Shown here: in pieces, positions 23,501-41,817 of the stretch
Layout: every line of letters begins with the position of its first letter
How positions within the stretch are numbered: the first letter of the stretch is position 1
Source of the DNA: Bugulina stolonifera
Lineage: Eukaryota > Bryozoa > Gymnolaemata > Cheilostomatida > Bugulidae
Direction: 5' to 3'
DNA: 64,000 nucleotides
NCBI GenBank assembly: GCA_935421135.1
Contig: OW285187.1
Span: 6,324,001 to 6,388,000 of the forward strand
Notes under the pieces: model-generated
What the model was told of the DNA's origin: nothing
Database searches by the model: none
What the model saw: only the letters and a program-made list of their open reading frames with translations
Program-made: the position numbers and the translations under genes

Positions 23501-26500
23501 TATGCATACTACAGTATATGTATGTTACAGCATAATGTTACAGTATATATTACAGTATATATTACAGTATATATTACAGTATATGTTACAGTATATGTTA
23601 CAGTATATGTTACAGTATATATTACAATATATGTTACAGTATATGTTACAGTATATGTTACAGTATATGTTACAGTATATATTACAGTATATGTTACAGT
23701 ATATGTTACAGTATATATTACAGTATATGTTACAGTATATATTGCAGTATATGTTACAGTATATGTTACAGTATATGTTACAGTATATGTTACAGTATAT
23801 GTTACAGTAGTCTAATAATATAATTGCACTGTTCTAGTTGTTCTACAAAATAATGAGTATTTAAAGTGTATGTTGTTTACATGTACATACCCGCAGTCTC
23901 ATGGTATATACTCATAATCAATCTCACTATTGCTACAGGCCACTTGGTACTCTCAATTGTTTTAAGTTACCATCTGTAGCCTACGCAGGGATTGTGAGTT
24001 TTACTGTACGTGTTGCCATGTGTGTCATACTCCAGGATTGTGAGTTATACTGTACGTGTTGCCATGTGTATTTTAGATGGTGATACAGATGTTGGGTATA
24101 GAGAGAAGGAACCACGTTCTCTCTGGCCTATACATGGGTAGATCAGACACTGCCCTTCTGGTGAGACAGTCTTCTCTCCATGTCTGGAAGGTCATAGTCA
24201 GCAACACACCAAAGACTCTGAGAGACATCCTACCAACCCTCTTTAAACTACTCCTTGGTAACCTAGCTAGCACCAGCTATGATAAGAGAGAGGCGAGTAT
24301 CATTGTCCACTCAGCTATGGTCTGGGAATATTGCAAACTTAGCTGACATTACCAAGTGACGGATTCTCCCAACTTTCTCCTTTATTTTTCTGCCAGGTAG
24401 CTGCACGAACTCTGGGTGACGTTGTGAAGAAGCTGGGAGAACGAGTTCTACCAGAGATACTACCAATATTAGGGGAGGGTCTGACCTCCCATAAAGCTGA
24501 CCAGAGACAAGGTGTGTGCATAGGGCTAAGTGAGATAATGAAGTCGACTAGCCGGGACCAAGTGATGGGTTATGCGGATAGTCTTATACCTACTATATCT
24601 AAAGCCCTGTCTGACAGTGAAGCCCCTGTAAGAGCAGCGGCTGCCAAGACGTTTGACTCTCTCCACTCGAACATAGGAGTGAGAGCTCTGGATGAGGTGC
24701 TGCCTGTCCTCCTGGCTAAACTGGTGAGTAGTGGTATGAGCTAGCTACCACCACATCACATAATAGGCCATTTAATGCGAATATGCCATCGGGGTTGTGC
24801 ACAGTTTGTATGAATTATAATATAAACTTGTAGAATAAAACATTTATCAGTCATGAAGTTATTGCTCTATTAGTTAGTTAAGATTCTGAATTCAACACAT
24901 TTAATCATTTTTACTCTAATAATACTGAATAATTCTGTACAGTATAATGCAGACGACACATTAATCTCATACTCTGCTATCATGATGTTATCACTGATTG
25001 TGTAGGAGGATGAGTCACTGAGAGAGTACGCACTGGATGGACTTCAGCAAGTCATGGCTGTCAAATCACATGCAGTACTACCCTACCTTGTCCCGAAGCT
25101 AACTCAGTCCCCAGTTAAGTCTAAGGCGCTCTCTCTATTGGCTAGCGTGGCAGGCCAAGCCCTAGATAGGGAGCTGTATAAGATCATGCAGGTAAGACTA
25201 TGCCAGTTATGAACTCATTAGACCGTAATAAATGCTGTGTTTTTACAAGTATATCATCCGATACAGTTATACACGTATATGTAGCGCTTTAATAAGTAGT
25301 GTGACATTTGTGTTCGCCTTCCTGATGGCTGGTTTGTATTTGTAGTAAGTTTTGAATTTGACTGCTATATAAGAATATAGTAGGCTCTTTGTCTGTGGTA
25401 CCATTTTGAATGTGTGTACAATGTGTGTCTTATATTGATGTGTCCTTGTATAAGTGTTGTATCTACTCACTGTGGGATTGTCTTTAGGCTCTGAGTGGAA
25501 GCTTAGCCTCTAAACTGGGCACTCCTGATGAGGGTGAAGAGCTGGGATACTGCACTGCTGTGGTACTCAGTGTACAGACTGATGCTGCTATTAGAACTGT
25601 CATAGAGGAATCCCTCAGGCTGTTTAACACTAAAGTGAGTAAATACATGTATGATGATGTGATATGTGGCTGATACAGTTACACTATATAGTACATGTAT
25701 AATATCCAACAATGTGGCTATCTGTTGTAAATATCAGTTACTCATTACAGGTTAGATATATGAGTATGTGCAGGTCATAGAAATAATATGTGTATATATA
25801 TGTTACCATAGAGATAGTATGTGTATAATACGTTGCCATAGGGATAGTATGTGTATATATGTTACCATAGGGATAGTATGTGTATATATGTTACCACTCA
25901 TTTTGCTTGCATGAATATCTGCAATACACAACTGTTTTACGTATTACAGGATGAGAAAGTACAGGCAGCCTCTGCAATGATCCTCAATGTGTTCTGTAAG
26001 GAAACAAAGATGGACTATGATGACCACCTGTCTCAGCTGTTTAGAGCTACCATTGGGCTGCTCTCTCACTCTGATATGTGGGTGCTCACCGCTGCCTGGG
26101 AGTGTATCAACTCAATAGTCAAGGTACTATTCTTGTGGAATTTTAACAGTCCGTGCGTATTTCTACCTGTATATTGATTGGTTCATGTAAGTGAGCACTT
26201 TGTATATATGTAGTGATTTCTGCTATAGAGGTTAGATGCCACTAAAGCTATGATGCAAGTGCCGACTGTGAAACAAGCACTTCGTTATGCAATAGCTGAT
26301 ATCAAGGGAGAGGATACACTACCAGGGTTATGTCTACCTAAGAAGGTGAGACAGTAACTGGGTGCTATTAGTTGTCTAACGTGAATAATATTATTTACTG
26401 TATTCACCATATTTACTGCTTGTTTATGCTATATACAAGGTATGCTTCTGTATTTTTAATACATCATTACTCAGTTGTATTAATACTGTACCAGGGTATC

Positions 26501-29500
26501 ACCTGCCTGCTGCCAGTGTTCAGGGAAGGGCTGCTTTCTGGAGCTCCTGAGTTGAAGGAGACATCAGCTCTTGGTCTTTCTGAGGCCATTAAAGTAACAT
26601 CGCCTGACGCACTCAAACAGTCTGTAGTGCACATTACTGGGCCTCTAATCCGTGTGCTAGGAGATAGATATGGACCGACAGTAAGAGTGGCTATGTTAGA
26701 CACCATAACTATACTCTTACTTAAGGTTAGTATATGTTACACAGCCAATCAGGAGTACTGTTACATTCTATCTGTGTATATCTACATGTATCATGTTGTG
26801 GAGTGCAGGCTACAGCATCATAATGTACTATGTGTGTTTACATTGTAGTGTGGGCCAATGCTGAAGCCCTTCTTGCCTCAGCTCCAGACTACGTTTGTTA
26901 AGGCTCTCAATGATACATCTCGACCAGTTCGGCTAAAAGCAGCCGAGGCTATGGCCCAACTCATCATCATTCACATCAGAGTAGATCCAGTGTTCACGGA
27001 GCTCAACAATGGCATCAAAAACTATGCTGACGACAGCTCTGTCAGGTAAAATAGTGAATATAATATAACCTATCTCCATGTATGTGTGTGGTTAATCTAA
27101 CACATATTATCTCTGTGTAACCATGTTGGCTATGGAGGTAATATATCCTCATTCTCCACTACATTTATAATGTTGTGTAATGTTACAGTATCATATTTGT
27201 ATGGCTAATTTCAGGGAAACGTTTTTGTATGCCCTGCGTCTATGTCTAACTGGAGGTGGTACTAAGATGGGCGCTGCAATACGACAGGAAGTGACAAAGA
27301 CTCTAATCAGTTTGATGGCAGCCGCTGAGGACAACGTGAGGACAGCTAATGCTGCCGCTCTCGGTGCTTTAGTCATATGCCTACCTTCTGAGGAAAAAAC
27401 AGATGTTATCCTTTCTCATATTCTAGGTGAGTTCTTATCATGATGTTGTGTAGCTACTGACAATAAAAAGGGCTTGTTGTCGAAACAGAACTTGTGGGTG
27501 AAGTAGGACTTTCAAATCTTTAGTGGTGGAGAACAGTGGTTTTCTTACTTTATTTTGTTAATTGGTCTGCAATGCTTTCTTGATGACATATTATATCATT
27601 TCTTGTGTAATAACCCACCTACATGTATGTAGCGATTAATTTACGCTCTGAATCTTAGATGTTTATTGTACATATCTGTTTTCCACAGATAAGAGTGACA
27701 CCAACTGGATGGTGCTGCACGCCAGAAGTGTGGCACTGTTTATAGCACTTAAAGACAGTGCTGACTCTTTACTAGACGGAGAGGCCAACCGTGAATCTGT
27801 CACAGAGGTTCTGTTGTCCCACGCTAGCTCAGATAAGGTTAGTTGGTCACTAGTATATTATACCGATTTTTATCTTCTATGAACTGTAATACTAGCAATG
27901 TAATGAGTATTATCTGCAATGGATACAACAATGGTTGATAGGTTTCTAATGATGCACCACACACATTTATATGCACATACATTTTATTTTATCACAGGTT
28001 CCAGTAGCTCAGTTTGGCTTACGAGGGATAGCAATGATGTTGAAGAGAGATTTACAATCTGCGAGTGCACTAGATAAGAGACTTGTTATCGCTGTGAAAT
28101 CTGTGAGTATATTTCATAACAAGATATTTCCTTTAGTTTGCTTAGCTTTTCTCTACAAATTTAGTTTACATTAAGGGAAAATTGGATAATTTAAGGTACA
28201 AAAATTATTGGATTAATTGAAATAGTCTACCAACGATTAATTGTCAGGTCTCAGAAATTTTTCTAAGCTCTGAAAGAGTTCTGCAGCCTAGTGGCTCATT
28301 TCGACATTCACTAACAATAAAAGCGATCATTAACCCATTTTTCTGGCTTGCCTTTGTTTGAGTAGTTACAAGATGGATAAAAATTTTAATTCAATTTAAA
28401 TTTGTATTCGTTTCTAGGTTTCATCGTCGTGTTGTGCTTCTGACTATCTTGTGGTAGCTGTATTGTCTGCTTAGAAACTGGATGCAACTAACGAATTTAC
28501 CAAGACTCACTCAATGATAATTATGTGTCACCCGATTTTTGCAATTCGAAGTGGTCTGGTCTTTTTTTGTACTAAACAGTTTTACAGATCATCAAGAATC
28601 TCTTGATTTCTATATAATCATTGATAATTTGCCTCTAAAATACTGTCAGAGTTGTTCCGCCTTTAAATGCAACTAAACCACGGATTGACCAATGGCCATA
28701 TATAACAATTCTTGTATAGTCTTCGAACTTATCTAGTCCAAATTGAAGTCCAGACAACTCCAGATTGGTGACACGTTTCATTCAGATTAAATTATTGCTA
28801 TTTACTAGCTTTATTGTGAAATTAAAATCGCTCTAGCATTACAAACTTGTGTTCTCTACCGATACTGAAAACTTAACTTCTAGTGGTACAGAAATGTGAG
28901 AACACAGCTCCTAATCCATAGATTAATGCTGAGCAGCTAACAATATGTACATGCATTAGATCTCTTGAAGGTCACACGTTTATGGAAAGACAACTAAAGT
29001 CAAGTGCAGTAATACATGTAGCTACTGAACTACGTATATTGTTTACAATAATTGTTAAATGATTGTGATTCAGGGAATGAAGAGTGAATCAAATGATGTG
29101 AAACAGCTGGTAGGTCAGGTGGTGGAGCTGGTGAGTCGAGTGGCCAATCAGGTCTCACCTGAAGGTTTGGATGAAAGTAACACCAAGGTATGGATACCTC
29201 CACTGATAGCAGGCACCAAGGAGAAGAATTCAGCTGTGAAGGCCTCCTCTGAGTATGCTCTCATCTCACTGTTACAGCTCCGCACTACAGAAGAGATATA
29301 CAAGGTAATACAGATGTAACTTAGGCGTTTAGTTCCGTACATCAATGGCTAAAACATGATTCACATATAAATTGTGTTTAGATAGTTTTATGAATGTGAT
29401 GCTAGTTGTTTTATCTCATTTGTCTCATTTTTATGCATTACTATACTTGCATGCACGGTAGTTTAGTGCAAGAAGGCTAGACGGCACCCTCATGTGAACT

Positions 29501-29642
29501 CTTATTGTTGTAGCGCTACCAACCGCTAATAGATGGTCCAAAGGGTGAGCTACTGCTGGAGACGTATAATAAAAATTTAAAGAAGTTGCTCAAAGTTGCT
29601 GAACCTAAAGAAGAAGAAATCGATGTGACTTTGTTGAAATAA
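2532..29642 (+). CDS. GCN1: GCN1, activator of the eIF2-alpha kinase GCN2 (complete, 46 exons, ~2,636 aa)
   Basis: Giant HEAT-repeat protein that sits on stalled or collided ribosomes and helps uncharged tRNA activate GCN2. Exons: 2532-2546, 3966-4074, 4222-4411, 4717-4903, 5267-5398, 5732-5800, 5919-6027, 6114-6188, 6305-6433, 6864-7114, 7472-7550, 7741-7890, 8010-8350, 8550-8706, 9753-9895, 10008-10165, 10340-10430, 10962-11081, 14390-14582, 14817-15082, 15695-15919, 16224-16351, 16702-16891, 17157-17393, 17762-17956, 18211-18457, 18709-18945, 19557-19736, 19902-20122, 20346-20536, 20759-20972, 21277-21381, 23324-23479, 24077-24292, 24397-24723, 25006-25191, 25488-25634, 25950-26123, 26229-26345, 26495-26725, 26849-27045, 27215-27426, 27689-27837, 27998-28102, 29074-29304, 29514-29642. 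They total 7,911 nt and every phase closes. Human GCN1 is 2,671 aa. Diagnostic stretches: [37 protein letters not shown] (eEF3-like region), [18 protein letters not shown] and [11 protein letters not shown]. Exon 1 (MAKQE, donor 2547) is the least certain. Introns starting at 17957 and 24293 appear to be GC-AG. Confidence 0.95.
2700..3875 (+). mobile_element. Decayed non-LTR (LINE) retrotransposon, reverse-transcriptase part
   Basis: Remnant inside GCN1 intron 1 in the same orientation as the host gene. Reverse-transcriptase blocks survive in shifting frames: [19 protein letters not shown] near 2836-2892, NYRPISLTS near 3170, [17 protein letters not shown] near 3376-3424, [15 protein letters not shown] near 3556-3600 and the catalytic-site YADDTLLY at 3641-3664. 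Stops and frameshifts break it (for example after 3040 and 3359), and both ends are missing, so it is a dead 5'- and 3'-truncated copy. The motif style (LPQGxVLGPxLFL, YADDT) fits Jockey/CR1-type LINEs; the exact clade cannot be set by eye. Confidence 0.85.
5036..5262. repeat. Degenerate TACAT/ATATG-rich tandem array
   Basis: Irregular copies of a motif like gtacatattgtgatatatat fill the GCN1 intron right up to the acceptor before exon 5267-5398. It is rich in TACATGTA-type palindromes. Copy boundaries are too degenerate to fix a single period. Confidence 0.7.
5492..5722. repeat. 25-bp minisatellite, about 9 copies
   Basis: Near-identical units, each carrying ccttggtacatagtctact, repeat every 25 bp (unit starts at 5496, 5521, 5546 and so on to 5696). 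The array ends about 9 bp before the splice acceptor of the GCN1 exon at 5732. Copies differ by single bases, so expansion looks recent. Confidence 0.92.
6650..6852. repeat. 14-bp degenerate minisatellite
   Basis: Tandem copies of ggttacatagcact with point variants, filling the GCN1 intron just before the exon at 6864. The long reading frame across it (from 6583) is a repeat artefact. Confidence 0.88.
7171..7253. repeat. 13-bp minisatellite, about 6 copies
   Basis: Perfect tandem copies of tttagtggataca in the intron that follows the GCN1 exon ending at 7114. Confidence 0.9.
11421..13695 (+). CDS. Pentraxin/LamG-domain, mucin-like single-pass membrane protein, nested in a GCN1 intron
   Basis: Two exons, 11421-11696 and 11836-13695 (phase 0, gtaagt donor, tgtag acceptor), giving about 711 aa. 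Residues ~10-160 form a concanavalin-like pentraxin/LamG domain: H-x-C-x-S-W (HLCVSW, residues 100-105) is the pentraxin signature, followed by [10 protein letters not shown] and GSLFIGQ. Residues ~170-560 are very rich in Ser and Thr with many N-x-S/T sites, like a mucin stalk. A short Cys cluster (INCQCACP) precedes a Pro/Lys-rich juxtamembrane stretch. A hydrophobic segment at about 604-625 ([19 protein letters not shown]) is the likely membrane anchor, followed by an 86-residue tail with CLNCRRCHK. These features suggest a surface adhesion or recognition protein. No signal peptide is visible, and an in-frame TAG at 11409 lies just upstream of the ATG, so a signal exon may be missing. I know of no named ortholog. 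Confidence 0.85.
13748..13753 (+). terminator. Poly(A) signal of the nested gene
   Basis: AATAAA 53 bp after the stop codon at 13693-13695, with a second AATAAA at 13819-13824. They support an independent transcript ending inside the GCN1 intron. Confidence 0.65.
15125..15474. repeat. 21-bp minisatellite with a nested variant unit
   Basis: Tandem units built on agtattgtgactcgtgtgg repeat about 14 times. Some units carry an extra agtggacaat insertion, giving a higher-order pattern. The array lies in the GCN1 intron starting at 15083 and creates long minus-strand reading frames that are artefacts. Confidence 0.9.
18939..19282. repeat. 55-bp minisatellite that includes the GCN1 exon end and its splice donor
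   Basis: About six copies with a 55-bp period (aagtgtg at 18939, 18994 and 19049, then diverging to aagtgaa). The first copy overlaps the last bases of the exon 18709-18945 and its donor at 18946. Each early copy therefore repeats the exon tail plus a gtgagt donor. Confidence 0.88.
21504..23108. mobile_element. Non-autonomous hAT-like DNA transposon, 1,605 bp, with 8-bp target duplication
   Basis: The left end reads TAGGCCTGCACGGTGTT and the right end is its near-perfect inverse (AACACCGGTGCAGGCCTA, one extra base). Identical 8-bp flanks, acctatac at 21496-21503 and 23109-23116, are the target-site duplication. Eight-bp duplications and a TIR starting TAGG fit the hAT superfamily consensus. 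Subterminal regions on both sides are rich in related CGGTTCGGT / ACCGAACC motifs, as hAT ends often are. No transposase reading frame lies inside. The element sits in the GCN1 intron 21382-23323. Confidence 0.88.
23517..23814. repeat. 12-bp minisatellite, about 25 copies
   Basis: Almost perfect tandem acagtatatgtt units, with atatt variants, in the GCN1 intron after the exon 23324-23479. All three plus frames are open across it, so the apparent ORFs here are not genes. Confidence 0.93.
25780..25896. repeat. ~28-bp minisatellite, about 4 copies
   Basis: Copies of gatagtatgtgtatatatg plus ttaccatag, with small length variation, in the GCN1 intron before the exon at 25950. Confidence 0.8.
28103..29073. 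other. GCN1 intron of about 1 kb without recognisable content
   Basis: AT-rich, with no reading frame, inverted termini or tandem array that I can support. Confidence 0.5.
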
Positions 29643-29646
29643 TAAA
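29641..29646 (+). terminator. Possible poly(A) signal overlapping the GCN1 stop codon
   Basis: AATAAA begins on the second base of the stop TAA (29640-29642). A further AATAAA at 29789-29794 is the more usual distance away and may be the one used. Confidence 0.45.
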
Positions 29647-32600
29647 ATCAAATGCAAGTAATGATTATTGTGTTTACATTGGCTTCCATCTTGTAGCTCA
29701 ATATTACTATTTCAATGATTTTGTAGTATTTATCGACTTACAGCATGCTTGTTTTACATATATTGGATAATATCAGCAAATTCCACTAAATAAACTAGAG
29801 TAATAATACTGTCAGGTTGTTGTAATGTGTTATGGGAATGCTGATGGCCTTCAAAGTTACAATAATATGTATCTTGTCTTGTAAACCTCATGCACAAACA
29901 GATCAGTTATGAGACATACTGTTACAACCTCAAGTGGCGCTCTACCAATTGATAATATTGTCATTTGGAATAGTTGTATCTGAAATGCAGTAGCACTAGC
30001 ATTGCGTTGGCACATGTCTTCTTTCTGCAGTGAACAGTGATAAAGTTTTAGATTCATTATAGACTACCTTGCTCTAGGGTGGAATCGGAGAGGAAAAGTT
30101 CTTGTGATTTCCCATGCCAATGAGCCAGATAGATATAGTTCAAAATCTTATAGTGACATGGTAGACAAACTTCACTTCCTAATGAATAGTGAACATTTCA
30201 GTTTGAGCCGCTGGCTTAACAAAAATAAATTAGTTCAGCCTTTCAGCTCATGCTATTGGAATTTCCATATGAGTACAGCAAATATACCATTGCTACAATG
30301 AAGTAGCCTTTAGCCCTTTCCAAACACTCTTGTCTATACTGCACAAGATTGTTTATTTTTTATTATGAGTTGATGAAATAGTATGATACAGGCCTAAGCA
30401 TACTTATTTAACAGACTGTTAGTCGTCATCAGAATCTGTGGGGTGCTGTACAAGGTCAGGTAGAGCCATCAAACACCACTGTAGACTGTTTATGTCTATA
30501 GCACTTCTACTGTCAGATGTCTACAATATATATGACTATAATATTCTATGGCCTATAAACACCATTCTGTTATATTACGCAATTTGCATTTACACCAGAA
30601 GGGTATGACACAAAACATAATATGCCAGATGGTATAAATATCATTTAGTGATCCTAATAACAATTATGTAAGTTTTAGCATACTCTTGCAGTATTTTTTC
30701 CATACACAAAAGTGTAGTCAATGAGAGCTGGAGAAAAACCAAAATAAACAAGAGCTTCAATTAGCTAAACCTGCTGCCTTCCTAACAATAGTGAGTACAA
30801 ACATCTTACCTTCAGTCTTGCCTTTATTGTAATACAAAAAGTTGTTAGTCAAAAAAAATAGAATGGAAAGTGTAGCGTCAAGCACATCACATAGTAAGTG
30901 AGGAAATATGGGAGCACCTTCCCTTTATATAGGTTCCATAGACTTTCATTATGGAAACATCTAGCACGTACTTGCTAGCAATTCCATTTGCTATAGATAT
31001 ACCACGAAATATTGGCCTGTGTGTACATGTACAATGATTATCATTGTACATGTATATTCAACAGTATAATTATTTGACTGAGTCAATCTTTTCATGGGAA
31101 AACCCAACTGTCATTGGGAAAACCCAATTGTCCAATGGTAATAAATAAATATTAAAAGTCCATTTGTGATAAAATATCATGTTTTGCTGAGAGAAAAACT
31201 ACCCTATGTAAATTAATCAACAGATTCTAATAATTATTAACATGATCATTACATGTATATTATTGTGCTTTTTGTTCAATGAAATAATGGAAGATTTATC
31301 CATGGATAATATTGTAGATGCAGTTGAATAGTTGGTAGCTAGAGTTGAGTTGAGGTTGTCATAATATACATGTACAATGTAACTTGCATATTCACTGGTG
31401 ATTATGTAAGTGATGAGAAAACAGATACCTATTTATAACTTGCTGCTTTCTTTTTTACCAAAGTTTATGTTCATGCTTTAATAGCTTTATGGTGTATACA
31501 CTGACTTTGAGAAGCTTGTGTATCATATAATATAACATATTCACATACATGTAGCATCAGGCCTTTTGTGTATGATTGGGGCAGTTGAAAAAGATGGAAC
31601 AAGGATGATGTTGTATATATTGTGTTGTATATATCAATAGAATCATAATGAAAATAACAATAATATAATAATATATAGAATATACATAGCTATAAATCTA
31701 CATGCAAATCATAAGAGACAAGCATCATCAATATAAATTGTGATAATAAAACTTTCTGGAGTCTTCTTTTATATGTGTTATAGCAGCATAACAGTAATTG
31801 GCCCATGCTATGATTCAGTGGGCCCCTTTCCGTTTGAATTTGAATACTTCCAAGCTTGTAATAATGTAAGAGACAATTGGTAGGCATGTGTAACCAGTAT
31901 ATTTTGGGTACAGAATAAATAAGTTATTTTTTACTAGTAGACCTATAACTTCAAATTAGTTTGCTATTTTGCAGCTTCCAGCAGCCTTAGAAAGTTGGAG
32001 ACTTCTGTGAATGACTGAATTGAAGTCCATGATTGTGTCCATCTTCATGGGTCATGGTACATTGTAGATTGTCTAAAATGAATAGATGTGTTATATATTA
32101 CAGTAGAAGCAAGTAAAATCTCACAAATGCAACGTCATACTATGAAATACATGTAAAAGCAGTGGTCAAAGTTGGGGGGGGGATCATGGGGGGACGCAGT
32201 TCCCCTACCATAAATTTCAGGGGGTCCCTCAGACTCATAGACTCTCTATAGATTACTATTATAATAATGATACTAACTGGACCATATTTTACCTTACGAT
32301 CTTGGACCATATTTTAACCTGAAGTTCTTGGATTTTGCGCCATTTCGGTGTTTAATTTTAATAAAGTTTCCAATTTCCAGTAGGGCGCTCAGGCCCCCCT
32401 CCCGGACCTTCCCCGCTGGCATGCACCGTTCGAGTGCTTCACGCCCTCAAGTGATCATGTCTGCTACCCTAGAGACCCCCACCTCTTTTCTTAGACTTTG
32501 ACCACTGTGTAAAAGTATTAGTAAATGTTATCAAGTATCACCAGGATCAGACACCACACACACTGTGCATTAGGGTCATCGTATTGTACATATGTGTACA

Positions 32601-34794
32601 TGATTAATGATTATACACTGTTGTTACAACAGTGTTGTATACACGTACATAAGATAAATACAGTGTCACACGATTGATTGTGCGACAGGTTCAAAAAGCC
32701 TTCTGTTAGCCAAGATATTTTCTGCAGCTAATTCTTATGCTGACGAGACTGTCCCTTGTAGTGTGTATAGCTAGTATGCTGTGTGTGTAACAATACTATA
32801 CCAAGTCTGTTACAGCGAATATATCTTTATTACCACTAACTGAATTACAACTCAGACTAAAACTCAACTTGAACTGAACTGAACTGAACTCTCTCTCTCA
32901 ACCCCTGCTTATATAGTTAAGCTTAAATGTTCTAGAACATTCCGGAGTTAACATGAATCATAATACCATATATGGTCAAGAGAGAATATTCTAGAACGGT
33001 ATTGCACCACTATTACATAATAACATCATCCAATTATATACTTGGTTATAAATAGACCGCACATGACTCATTACAATTTAGTCATGTCTTCTCAAGTGCA
33101 TGTGCACTAAAACACTACATAATAATATAATATATGTAAACAACATAGTACATGTACAACTGTGTATAAACTGCATACTAATGAAAAAGCAATACGCTGT
33201 AGCCTAATGTACATGTATATAGTTATAGTCAGTTCAGAAGATTGTGACATACAGTCATGTACAGTAACTCGGATTATTGGTTATGCTTAAAATAGGGAGT
33301 TGTCTCCTCACGGGGTGTAGGGTGCGACTTGCGTAAACGGTCTGTGAGGGCGATCTGTTTGGAGTGAATTATGATAGACATAGTTTTTTAAATTCTTTGC
33401 TGTTGAGCAACGGAATAATATTATATCACCCACAAGTGTCATACAAGAATAGTAGTACGAGCTTCAATGCTAAGGTGAATGCCAGATCCCAAAAATGATC
33501 TATAATCGAAGTTGTTAAAAAACTTGCCTGGATTTGTGCAAGTATTAGTATGTTATTAGCTTTTTAATTTCACATTGAACTGGTTGTATATATAATTATA
33601 AATTGAAACTTTAAAAAATAACAAGAGCTCTTAGCCTAGCTTATGCCTACCTTTCAAGTCTATCTTGTCTTGCCACTTGCCAGCCAAGCCTAATCAAACC
33701 TAACCTTTTTCTATCGACCTGACTTGTAGCCTAATTTGTGAATTGAATGATTCTATACTAATTATTATGATCACTATGGCGGGATTTTGTACCTCTTTAT
33801 TTAAGATGTAGCATGTAGGCCTACTAAATAAAGGTTGGTGAACAAGTGGCGAACCTTGTCAGCTGACTGATTCTAGTTTATTGATTTTTAAGAGCATTTG
33901 GTGTGAGCAAACTAGGACTACTAATAAATGTTCTTGAATGACACGAATTGTTCTTGAAATGCCCTTAAAATTATTTTAAAAATATGAAGATGTTCTTGAT
34001 TTTTCAAAAACCAATTTTTGTTCTTGAAACATACTCCTGGATGAAAATTCTTGAATTCTCAAATAATAGAAAAAATATTATTCTTATTCTCAAACTGATT
34101 TGGTTAAGTAAGAAATTCAGAATAGCTATAATGTTTTTTGACAATGTTTATAAACGCTGTTTGACCCCAATCTGAAATGCATCTTTAACTATATTGATTG
34201 ATGAGTTATTAAATCTAAAATCTGCAGAGCTTATTAGAGGCAGATCTTGTAATTGTTATGAACTATTCGATGAAATATCAAAAGTTTCTAAATATACACT
34301 AATGCTCTCACAAAACCTCCACTTCGAACAGTTCTGCAATAAATGTTGAGCAGAGCATTGAGTAATGGGAGCTTAAATTGAAATGGTTTAGTTAGCGGAC
34401 GTTTTTGAGTAATGTTTTATGTTGAAAACAAGCGCCAAGGACTATTATTTTTGTAATTTTTACTTTATAATTTAAATTTGCTTGAGTGTTGACAATATCT
34501 TCTACATTATCAAATAATAGCCACTACTATTCATTACTTAGCTGACTCTATCTCATAACCATACAACAGACATGTTGATGGTATGTAGCATGATGCTATA
34601 TTTGAGTTTGAAGTGTTCTTGATAATTGATGTTGGCATCTGGTGACCCTAGATCAGTTACTAGAGTCAGAGTTGATGTAATGCGAATAATGTTGTTGTTA
34701 TAATTAATTACATGATTTGTTAATATAAATATGATGAATTATGTAGAAAAGTGCTGTGATCTACCTGTAGGACTGAATCCATTTGAGGTCTACA
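29643..34794. other. Gene-poor interval between GCN1 and muskelin
   Basis: About 5.1 kb, AT-rich. I see no conserved exon on either strand. It contains the hAT-like MITE at 32160-32507 and a strong inverted repeat at 31024-31054 (14-bp arms, 3-base loop). The muskelin promoter should lie near its right end. Short reading frames here have no recognisable family features. Confidence 0.55.
32160..32507. mobile_element. hAT-like MITE, 348 bp, with 8-bp target duplication
   Basis: Starts CAGTGGTCAAAG and ends CTTTGACCACTG, a perfect 12-bp terminal inverted repeat (extended by one A-T pair). It is flanked by identical tgtaaaag at 32152-32159 and 32508-32515. A CAGTG-type terminus with an 8-bp duplication fits hAT. 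The interior is G/C-tract rich near both ends and noncoding. It differs in sequence from the 1.6-kb element at 21504. Confidence 0.87.
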
Positions 34795-41409
<6,615 letters not shown>

Positions 41410-41817
41410 TTGGGTGTACATCAACATGTACCTATAGATGGTGGGCTCAGAGTAATGGTTGACAAAGGATATCCTCTCTGCAAGAGAAATAGCCAGACAC
41501 TGAACTAATCATTTAATTAAAGTCTCCTGTATTTTAGTACAAGTTGACTTCCAGCCACTTTTTGTACATAAACTTGTATAAACTCAAGTTGTAAATGCTA
41601 GATATGTGGATACAATAATTTATATTAATTTTATTGTGCATTGATTTTCTTGTAAAACCTTTAGCTAAAAGATAAAGTATGATAGAAAAGTGGACAGTAG
41701 AGCATGTTTACAGTGTTAGAACAATCATAGTGTTCTCTAGAAACAGAATATTTACAAAATATAATCATGATGAAGATTGAGCAATCAGGTGTATGGAGGG
41801 TAAAAAGCAAAGCACTC
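41410..41817. other. Convergent 3' ends of muskelin and HERC
   Basis: About 400 bp of noncoding sequence between the two stop codons, holding the 3' UTRs. A plus-strand ATTAAA at 41516-41521 could serve muskelin, and a minus-strand AATAAA at 41635-41630 could serve HERC, so the transcripts may end within roughly 100 bp of one another. Confidence 0.6.

Noticed and set aside
23411..23815. Long plus-strand reading frames with repeating YVTV or QYML residues
   Set aside because: They are translations of the 12-bp minisatellite, open in several frames, with no start context or family similarity beyond the short GCN1 exon at 23324-23479.
30104..30301. 65-aa plus-strand ORF downstream of GCN1
   Set aside because: No splice context, no recognisable domain, and length expected by chance in this composition.
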